Program-made: the position numbers and the translations under genes | Notes under the pieces: model-generated | What the model was told of the DNA's origin: nothing | What the model saw: the letters and a program-made list of their open reading frames with translations, nothing else | The model's database searches: none | Source of the DNA: JAYEID01 sp964581885 | Lineage (GTDB): Bacteria; Patescibacteriota; WWE3; JAUXAW01; JAYEID01 | DNA length: 6,802 nt | Assembly (NCBI GenBank): GCA_964581885.1 | Contig: CAZOPS010000038.1 | Span: 1 to 6,802, forward strand | Direction: 5' to 3' | In this document: one piece after another, positions 1-6,200 of the stretch | How the letters are laid out: every line of letters starts with the position of its first letter | Numbering within the stretch: the first letter of the stretch is position 1

Positions 1-25
1 TTTTAATTACAGCGGAGCGAATTAC

Positions 26-63
26 GCGCCGCAGGCGCATATTTACGTAGCTTCCAAGCTACG
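26..63 (-). terminator. Two tandem hairpins downstream of the Wzy-like gene, possible terminator
   Basis: Two perfect stem-loops follow the stop codon of the minus-strand gene ending at 100. The first to be transcribed has 8-bp arms at 46-53 and 56-63 (CGTAGCTT/AAGCTACG) around only two bases, so the top pairs must open. The second has 5-bp arms at 26-30 and 34-38 (GCGCC/GGCGC) with a 3-base loop. Neither is followed by a clear U-run on the minus strand, so a textbook intrinsic terminator is not shown. On the plus strand the 46-63 stem is followed by CTTTT, which would suit a convergent transcript from outside the window. Bases 1-25 hold nothing I recognise. Confidence 0.4.
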
Positions 64-88
64 CTTTTCGTGGGGTCTTACCCGAACA

Positions 89-107
89 TTTACTAGTTGC
101 TAATTGC
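89..107. repeat. Short heptamer run (TARTTRC) over the stop codon
   Basis: Two complete 7-bp units (94-100, 101-107) and a partial one read TAGTTGC, TAATTGC. They match the longer run at 3006-3046. The TAG stop of the Wzy-like gene (100-102) and its final Asn codon (103-105) lie inside the run, in the same register as at the end of the fibre gene. Confidence 0.6.
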
Positions 108-2247
108 CAAATGGTGAAAACGAGGAGGATCCTTCTACTTGTGGTTCAGGCTCGGCAGAGGGAGAGGATTCTTCTTCTGGTTCTGTTGGCGATTCCACGT
201 TCTCTTCCATATTTTCTTGGGGTAGTGGCCTGCTTTCTATAGCTTCTGTTCCTTCTTCCAATGCTTCCTTTTCTTCTGTGCTAAGTTCCGCCTTGATTTT
301 TTCCAGCTCGTCTTCTATCTGTGGACGGTCCTCGTGGTCCGTGGGAAGTATTGTGAGCACGTTTTCTAAAGCTTGCGCAGCTCGGGGATATTTTTCTTCC
401 ATTCGGTAAGCTTGTGCTAAGTTATACCAACCCGGAACGTAACGGGCCCTTATTTGAATAGCGGTGCGGAAGTCAAGGATAGCATCCTCATATTCTCCTT
501 GGGAGAAGAAGATTCTTCCTCTTTGCAATCTTGGATTAGGATTAAGCGGGTCTAGGTTTATAGCTTCGCTGTGAGCAGCTATTGCCCAGTCAGCTGCACC
601 GTCTAAAACACTCTGTAAGTTTTCATAAGTACTGGCGAGGTTGCTCCAGGTTCCTGCCTCCTGCTGGTTTAGAGCAACAGCCTGTTTTGCTTGGTCAATA
701 CTTTGTTGGATTAACACATTTATTTGATTGCGTAGTTGTTCTAACTGTGCTTCAAGTTCTTCTTGGTTTTGTTCCAAGCTTTGCTGTTCCTGCTGTAAGG
801 CAGCCGTCTGTTGATTTAAATCGTCAAGAAAGGCTTGGGCCAAAAGCAGGTTGGTATTGGAAAAAGCAAGGTGATAAGAAACCTTTTTGGGGTTAGTTTG
901 AATTGCTTTTTGCTGTAGATTGTAGATTTGGATGCCGTCGTTGTTTTGAAATGCTTGCAAAGACCGGTAATAAGTAAGTTCGCCTTGATAAGCTCGATAC
1001 GCAAGGTAGGTAAGCCCGCTTGCTAGCAGAAGTACAACAAAAAATGTGGTTGAGCTTTTAAGCGCTAGCCTTTGTTTATCTTGGTGCAGCTTGTTAACAG
1101 CTAAAAACACAAAAAGCAATACCCAAGAAAGTAAGGTGGGAGGAAGTAAAATTTGGGTTGCTAACACAACCATAAGCCCCACGTCGCTTGCGTGCAGCTC
1201 CCGGCCCTTTTTTAGAAAGACAACGCTTGTTTTAACAGCAATTAGTAGCCAAATTCCAAAACCCAGGATTCCGAGGGTAGTTAGGAGATGAAACGGCACA
1301 TTGGAAGAGTTGTTGAAAGTTACTTGCCACAGCTGCCCTCGAGCTATTTCTAGTGGTTTAAATTGCCTAAAAGCAGAGGTAAAATTGTTTGGACCCACTC
1401 CAATAAACGTGTTTTTTAGATTATTTCCCAAAGAGCTGGTAGCAATTCGCCACCCAAATTTGTAGGGGAGGTTTAGGTAGGGGCCACCTTCCTGTAATGT
1501 TTGAATCTCCAGTTCCGGCTCTTGAGAAATGGTAGCACCTGTTTTTTGATAATTGATTCCAAATAAAGCCAGCGCTGTTAGAAGTAAAGGTAAAGTAACT
1601 CCAATAGTTATTGCTTCTGCAGTTGAAACTCGGGTGTTTGTATGTTCCGTACCTCCCTCCCGCGCGTATTTTATTAGGTAAAAGATAGCAAGAGCCAAAG
1701 TAACTACGAGCCATACCAGTTGGGCAAACTGACTGCCTGCTGGGGTCCATGTTTCAGGATTTACATTTTCCCAAGGCCAAATTTGGGCTAAAATTCCCAC
1801 ATTTCCTAAAATAGAAAGAAAAGACAGGAGTAGGGAAGAGGTTAGCAAAGGGTAAAAAATATAGCGAAAAGAGAACTCTTTTATTTGTGAAAGTACAAAG
1901 TAAATAAAAACAAGCCCCAAAAAGAGGATACCTTCGCCCATTAAGCCTTCCATAACACCGGGGTTGAGGAAAATGCTTAAAGCAGTAACAGCTAGAAACG
2001 CGCCAACAAGAAGGGTGAACTGACTCTTCCTTGCAGTAATGGATTCTTCTTTTTTAAAAACACTTATGCCGCTCCAAAGTAGCAGGAGAATAATTCCAGA
2101 GGCAAGGGCAAGCACGCTTTTGTTCCAAGCATACACGCTGGGGGTGATTGGTAAGAAAAATAGGGGAATAATAAAAATAAAAATTGACACAAACCAATAG
2201 ATTAGCTTGTTTTTTAGACTGGTTTCTTTTTCCATCTGTGGTTTCAT
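100..2247 (-). CDS. Wzy/WaaL-like O-antigen ligase/polymerase family membrane protein with C-terminal TPRs
   Basis: Complete 715-residue protein. Residues 1-420 carry about ten to eleven hydrophobic segments (roughly 15-34, 43-63, 77-93, 105-120, 128-150, 174-193, 211-230, 319-340, 353-386, 401-417). A large outside loop at about 231-318 contains GVGPNNFTSAFRQFKP (283-298), which resembles the G-x-G-x-x-x-F signature of the Wzy_C/O-antigen ligase superfamily. Members of that superfamily join or polymerise lipid-linked glycans on the outer face of the membrane. A Gln/Glu-rich coiled coil (about 471-525) follows, then three TPR-like helix pairs (about 533-567, 571-603, 604-637) and an acidic Pro/Ser/Glu tail (640-715). 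The TPR part probably recruits partners. Substrate and direction of transfer cannot be read from sequence; polymerase, ligase and protein O-glycosyltransferase roles all remain possible. There is no Shine-Dalgarno before Met1, and Met5 (2235) is a serious alternative start given the promoter position. Confidence 0.8.
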   Translation of the reverse strand: MKPQMEKETSLKNKLIYWFVSIFIFIIPLFFLPITPSVYAWNKSVLALASGIILLLLWSGISVFKKEESITARKSQFTLLVGAFLAVTALSIFLNPGVMEGLMGEGILFLGLVFIYFVLSQIKEFSFRYIFYPLLTSSLLLSFLSILGNVGILAQIWPWENVNPETWTPAGSQFAQLVWLVVTLALAIFYLIKYAREGGTEHTNTRVSTAEAITIGVTLPLLLTALALFGINYQKTGATISQEPELEIQTLQEGGPYLNLPYKFGWRIATSSLGNNLKNTFIGVGPNNFTSAFRQFKPLEIARGQLWQVTFNNSSNVPFHLLTTLGILGFGIWLLIAVKTSVVFLKKGRELHASDVGLMVVLATQILLPPTLLSWVLLFVFLAVNKLHQDKQRLALKSSTTFFVVLLLASGLTYLAYRAYQGELTYYRSLQAFQNNDGIQIYNLQQKAIQTNPKKVSYHLAFSNTNLLLAQAFLDDLNQQTAALQQEQQSLEQNQEELEAQLEQLRNQINVLIQQSIDQAKQAVALNQQEAGTWSNLASTYENLQSVLDGAADWAIAAHSEAINLDPLNPNPRLQRGRIFFSQGEYEDAILDFRTAIQIRARYVPGWYNLAQAYRMEEKYPRAAQALENVLTILPTDHEDRPQIEDELEKIKAELSTEEKEALEEGTEAIESRPLPQENMEENVESPTEPEEESSPSAEPEPQVEGSSSFSPFGN

Positions 2248-2276
2248 ATTCTAGTTTATAAACTCCCGGGTATCAA
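2248..2276 (-). promoter_or_regulatory. Predicted sigma70-type promoter abutting the Wzy-like start, with a 12-bp palindrome
   Basis: On the minus strand TTGATA (2276-2271) and TAGAAT (2253-2248) are separated by exactly 17 bp, a good -35/-10 pair. The -10 box touches the ATG at 2247, so transcription would begin near 2241, inside the annotated first codons and just before the second ATG at 2235. That implies a leaderless or near-leaderless message starting at Met5. A perfect palindrome AGTTTATAAACT (2253-2264) fills much of the spacer and overlaps the -10 box by one base. It could be an operator, or chance AT symmetry. Confidence 0.5.
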
Positions 2277-2294
2277 TACTCTTAGGTACCAAAA

Positions 2295-2374
2295 GGAAGA
2301 TTCTCGCCTTTTCGGCGAGTCGCCGCGCTCAGCGTGGTCGCCGGAGAGGCGACTATCGCTTCCTCCAGAATGAC
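2295..2374 (-). repeat. Palindromic intergenic unit U1
   Basis: Read on the minus strand it runs GTCATTCTGGAGG... to ...GAGAATCTTCC, with ATTCT/AGAAT ends that can pair. The body holds further inverted repeats: AGTCGCC/GGCGACT (2318-2324, 2348-2354) and CTCGCC/GGCGAG (2303-2308, 2314-2319, 5-base loop). The last hairpin is followed on the minus strand by AATCTTCCTTTT, so this unit may also serve as a weak terminator for the GIY-YIG transcript. Confidence 0.65.
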
Positions 2375-2405
2375 TTCTATTGATAGCTAGTCACTCTGGA
2401 ACCCC
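2361..2405. repeat. 45-bp direct repeat, left copy
   Basis: Matches 2823-2867 at 44 of 45 positions; the only difference is A at 2379 against G at 2841. It contains the junction between units U1 and U2: CCAGAATGACT and AGTCACTCTGG form 11-bp arms with one mismatch around a short spacer. On the minus-strand RNA that mismatch becomes a G-U pair. The two copies flank the GIY-YIG gene in the same orientation. Confidence 0.85.
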
Positions 2406-2478
2406 GACCCCCGAGTCTAGCTCGAGGTCGTGGGTGATAGCCCCGAACCACGTAGGGTACGGGGTCGAGAAGTCTCCC
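2390..2478 (+). repeat. Palindromic intergenic unit U2
   Basis: Begins GTCACTCTGGA and ends AGAAGTCTCCC on the plus strand. It is head-to-head with U1, 15 bp apart. The body differs from the other units and contains its own inverted repeats, for example CGACCCC near 2405 with GGGGTCG near 2461. It stops 5 bp short of the stop codon of the GIY-YIG gene. Confidence 0.6.
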
Positions 2479-2483
2479 TTAAT

Positions 2484-2774
2484 TCATAGGTCTTTGTACA
2501 AATCCCTCCACGTTGGGTTAAACTTGTTGATAAGTCTCATCTTTTTTCGACGCACTAAATTTTTGATGCTTTTTTCTCTTCTTATCGCCACTCTAGAGCT
2601 TTCAGCAACTTCGTAATAAACAAGTTTGTTAATATTGTAGCGAGCTGTGAACGATTTTGGATCTAGCTTTTGCTTGTGCTTAAAAACTCTCTTTTTTAGG
2701 TTATTAGTAACACCTGTGTAAAGCACGTTGTTACCTTGGTTGGTCATAATGTATATGTAGTAAAGTTCGGGCAT
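2484..2774 (-). CDS. Small stand-alone GIY-YIG endonuclease domain protein
   Basis: A 96-residue single-domain protein starting MPELYYIYIMTN. The two signature strands are visible as YIY (6-8) and YTG (19-21), followed by Arg29 and His33, Tyr46, and Glu67 in RREKSIK. In this family the second Tyr, the Arg and the Glu are the usual catalytic and metal-binding residues, so the active site looks intact. The C-terminus NPTWRDLYKDL is typical of the short UPF0213/YhbQ-like group, and the length matches a complete member. I chose ATG at 2774 because AGGA lies 3 bases upstream on the minus strand and the family usually begins here; TTG at 2786 would add four residues. Palindromic units stand 5 bp past the stop and 15 bp before the start. 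The cellular role of this group is poorly known; DNA nicking in repair or element mobility are both possible. Confidence 0.88.
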   Translation of the reverse strand: MPELYYIYIMTNQGNNVLYTGVTNNLKKRVFKHKQKLDPKSFTARYNINKLVYYEVAESSRVAIRREKSIKNLVRRKKMRLINKFNPTWRDLYKDL

Positions 2775-2789
2775 AGTTCCTAACAAAAT

Positions 2790-2836
2790 GTAGATTCTAT
2801 CGTCCGTTGGTCAGAACCGCCGTCCTCCAGAATGAC
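2790..2836 (-). repeat. Palindromic intergenic unit U3
   Basis: Minus-strand reading GTCATTCTGGAGGAC... to ...GATAGAATCTAC, with ATTCT/AGAAT ends. It lies 15 bp upstream of the GIY-YIG start. Its terminal TAGAAT (2792-2797) could be a -10 box for that gene, but I see no -35 match at normal spacing. Confidence 0.6.
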
Positions 2837-2867
2837 TTCTGTTGATAGCTAGTCACTCTGGAACCCC
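2823..2867. repeat. 45-bp direct repeat, right copy
   Basis: Second copy of the segment at 2361-2405, with one mismatch. It covers the U3/U4 head-to-head junction. A third, partial copy of the left half (CTCCAGAATGACTTCT) is at 2982-2997, with a one-base deletion after it. Confidence 0.85.
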
Positions 2868-2880
2868 TATACAAACAGGT
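2852..2880 (+). repeat. Truncated palindromic unit U4
   Basis: Starts GTCACTCTGGAACCCC like U2 but breaks off into unrelated sequence and is followed directly by U5. The AGTCTCCC end is missing. Confidence 0.5.
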
Positions 2881-2924
2881 GTCACTCTGGAGGAGCGATT
2901 CTTATCGCGACGATAGAGTCTCCC
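2881..2924 (+). repeat. Palindromic intergenic unit U5, the most compact copy
   Basis: A 44-bp unit running GTCACTCTGGAGG to AGAGTCTCCC. The ends ACTCT (2884-2888) and AGAGT (2915-2919) pair, and inside them GCGAT/ATCGC (2895-2899, 2904-2908) forms a second stem with a 4-base loop. The pairing end bases differ from those of U1, U3 and U6 in a compensatory way. Confidence 0.65.
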
Positions 2925-2934
2925 TTTGGAATGA

Positions 2935-2993
2935 GGAAGATTCTATCCCTCGTCATCTCGAGTTTAGCTCGGGATTCCTCACTCCAGAATGAC
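2935..2993 (-). repeat. Palindromic intergenic unit U6
   Basis: Minus-strand reading GTCATTCTGGAGTGAGG to GATAGAATCTTCC. Besides the ATTCT/AGAAT ends, TGAGGAA (2932-2938) pairs with TTCCTCA (2975-2981) and TCCC (2946-2949) with GGGA (2971-2974), so the whole unit can fold as one long hairpin. It is the first strong structure downstream of the fibre gene and may protect or end that transcript, though no U-run follows. Confidence 0.6.
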
Positions 2994-3005
2994 TTCTATT
3001 ATAGC

Positions 3006-3047
3006 TAATTACTAATTGCCAGTTGCTAGTTACTAGTTGCTAATTCA
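3006..3047. repeat. Degenerate heptamer tandem repeat over the fibre stop codon
   Basis: Successive 7-bp units read TAATTAC, TAATTGC, CAGTTGC, TAGTTAC, TAGTTGC, TAATTCA, consensus TARTTRC on the plus strand. The run supplies the TAG stop (3040-3042) and the last Asn codon of the fibre protein. The same heptamer is found at 89-107 and inside the fibre gene at 4554-4588. Confidence 0.75.
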
Positions 3048-3252
3048 CTACCCACCAATCAAAGGCAATGTCGGTGCTTGCTGGGCGGTCCACTTTGGCA
3101 ATAAAGTAGTTGCCTGCATTTTTGTCCAGCACAAAAAGCGCTTGTCCGTTGGTTGAACTTGTTGGCGTTAGGAATATTTTTGATTCTTCAGTTATAGTGC
3201 TTGTTCTAATTAGGACTTGTTCTCTTCCTTCAACAATGGTTCCGCTTCCAAT
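3040..3252 (-). other. C-terminal beta domain ending FDWWVVN (within fibre CDS)
   Basis: The last 70 or so residues run from SIGSGTI through VLIRTSTITEESKIFLTPTS to the Trp-Trp end. I recall similar tails on many large predicted surface proteins from Patescibacteria, but that is memory, not a search. The strand-rich pattern and constant end position suggest a terminal folding, trimerisation or attachment module. Confidence 0.5.
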
Positions 3253-6200
3253 AGATTCTGTTGGTTCTTCTTGTTCAGCAGACTGGGTAGCTTCCTTTAC
3301 ATTTACTTTAGTAAAAGTAGCCTCACCCTTAGCGTCAATGGATGCAACCTCTGTATCTTCGGCATTTAATATCTTGAATCTGGAAGGCGGGGAAGATGGA
3401 TTTTCGCTGATTTCTTGCTGATCCTCGCTGATGTTTTCCGAAGTACCCCTCGTTTCTCCCAGCTTTATCGATAGATCACCCGTGTTGAATGGTGTTATTA
3501 CATCTGTTTCTACCTTGGGAGTGCCAATTATCCTTGCAAAGAAGCGCCCTGTGTTGTCTAGGTAGGCAAGTGCTCTCCCCGCAACCTTAACTTCAAAAAC
3601 ATTTTTGACCTTTTTGTACAACTTACGCAAATCTACGCTAATGGAATCCGCGAATCCACGCGAATCTTCCTCATCTGATTCGTGTTCATTAGTGCTGTCA
3701 TTGGCGTTAGTTAGCGTTGGTATCGCAGATGCGGTGGCTTCGTACTGCTCGATTTCCTCCAATTCCTCGCGGGTTAGGTCTTCGTTCGTAATTTCTACCT
3801 TCTTTTTGGCAGAAACAGTACCCTCTCTGCTTAGAACCAGAGAATCCTTTTGTAACCTTAGATCGCCAGCTAGGTTATCAATCTTATCTCCGTCTCTGAT
3901 AAAGAAGGTTCCGCCCTGGGAGAAATCTCCGGCCACGGTTGTGTCACTGCTGATTAGATCATCCAAAAAGTATGATTTACCCTTAACAGTGAGATCACCG
4001 GAAACCGTAGCCTCAGGGCTACGCGAATCAACGCTAATGTCAGACGAATCTGCGCTAATTGATTCGTCCTCATCCGTGTCNNNNNNNNNNNNNNNNNNNN
4101 NNNNNNNNNNNNNNNNNNNNNNNNNNNNNNNNNNNNNNNNNNNNNNNNNNNNNNNNNNNNNNNNNNNNNNNNNNNNNNNNCGTGTTACTTTGTGTTGGTT
4201 CATCTTCCTCTTCAGTTGTGCTGGAGTCTGCATCATCTGCCAAAGCGCCGAATAGGCTCTTCACATCCAGGTTTTCCACTTCTAGGTTTTTGGCTCTGAG
4301 TGTTCCGGAAACAGTAGCGTCTTCTGTTTCCAAACTCCCGCTTTCCACCTTACCGCTAACTGTGGCCTGCCTCGCCGACAGATTCTCACTTTTAACTTCC
4401 CCCTCAAACTCCGCATTCCCTTCATTATCAATGGAAGCAACAGTTTCTTCTTTGTCATTTTGCACTTTGAACTTTGAATTTTTAACTATTAAGTCTCCAA
4501 ATAGGGAAGTGCTCTTATCTTCGGTATTAAACTCCGCTGTCTTTTCTCCCTCTGAATTACTAATTACTAGTTTCGAGTTACTAGTCTCGATCTTTTCCGT
4601 TTCCACAACCGGGCTGGTTATCTTGTTTGTAGCTTCTAAGTCTTTTGTCTTGGTTCTTTCAGCAACTATATTTTGGGCAATTAAGTTGGTGGTGTCTAGC
4701 AACCCCACCTTTGCTTTTCCAATTGCTGCTTTTGCCAAGTTTGCAATGCGCTCCACAGGTTTTCCGTCTTCGTCCCGAACTTCGTAGGAGCTTCCGCGCA
4801 TTGCGTTTTCGGATAGGAGCCCGTTATAAGTGTCGCCTCCGTTATCTATATGAACACTTCCGCTGTCAGTTAGGTAAAAATCAGTTTGAAGCTCATTGAT
4901 TTTAACTTCGTGTTTTTGAAGCTCATTAAGCAAAAGAACAGGCAGATCACTGTAGGTAACACCTTCAAGAAGACCATCTTTTTTGGTCACGATTTCAGGT
5001 AATATTTCATAAACTTCCTCGGCAATAAGTCCAAATTCTCTCTTTATAATACCGTTACTTGTTTTCTTAGGGGTGAATGAAGCGGGTCTTAGATCATAAA
5101 GCTTGCTTGTGTCAATTTCCAGGTCTGTGATGTCTTCTTTATATCTTTTTGAAGAAGTTAAGTAGTAAATACGTCCGTTGCTAGTATCGTGTCGGACGTC
5201 TGCGTTTGACGCTGAATAACCCCCAAGCTGTCCAAACATCTCTCCTCCAAAATATGCAAAGTTATTTTCCATATTAATCCAAAGTGGCCAATGGCCATCG
5301 TATTGACACCAACTAAGATCGTTGTCGCCACACCCCCGCAGGATATAAAAGTTATCGCTGTTTTGGTGGATCATTCCGCTTCTGTTGTCCGTATCCCGTA
5401 GATATATAGTTGGGGAAGAATTGTTTGTTATGATATCACCAGCTACATCGAGTTTAGCGTCTGGGTACACCGTCCCGATGCCGAGCCTGCCAGTATCGCT
5501 TTCCATTACTATTCTATTTGCCTGACTGTCATCAGAATCTCGGAAATAAAATTTGTTCGACGTATCAAAATGCATGCTACCAGAGCCACTTTGTTGCAGG
5601 ACAAGGCTTTCTCCGTGTTCTGCGCTAAGCGTTGCGCTCGTGGCACTTAGCTGAATATGTCCCGCAACTTCTAGTTTTTCACTCGGACTCGTCGTCCCGA
5701 TGCCGACGTTTCCGTTGTTGAATATATGCCCTACTGTTCTATAAGAACTATGGTCAGCAATACTATTATATATTTCCGAATTGAGTATACCATCTCCATG
5801 AGACCAGTAAGGGATTAGCTGCAAGGAATAACCGGCGTTAACTGCACCACTAAAAGACACATAACCAGGGATATAGTAATCGTGTCCTCTAACATCAAGA
5901 GCGACATATTCTGTGCTGTTATACGTAACTGTAACTAACCTGGCATTAGCGCGATATCTTGTTCCCTTATAATTTAAGGTAGCTGAAGTATCATCTTCAT
6001 CTGTTTTACTACCCCCTATAGCTGTAACATCAACTTCTAAGATAGTGTTTCCATACCACATATTACCTGTTAAGAAAAAAGTTCCTGAAACAGTATCGTA
6101 TCTATTCCCTGATTTAGTAGGAATTAAAAGAACAACATAATAATTTCGTCTGTCCGTTGAACCTATGTTGATGTGGGGGTAACTATCCTTATGTCCTCCT

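Noticed and set aside
2380..2616. Plus-strand frame of 78 codons across the repeats and the GIY-YIG gene
   Set aside because: It runs antisense through the nuclease gene and the U2 unit, with repeat-derived sequence at its start.
2295..2993. Repeat units as a CRISPR array
   Set aside because: Units differ in length and orientation, are structured throughout, and have no regular unique spacers.
2295..2993. GIY-YIG region as a classical insertion sequence
   Set aside because: No transposase and no clear target-site duplication; the flanking direct repeats belong to the palindromic units themselves.
3605..4787. Long plus-strand open frames opposite the fibre gene
   Set aside because: They are Ser-rich antisense frames of the acidic linkers, cross the N gap, and show no recognisable domain.
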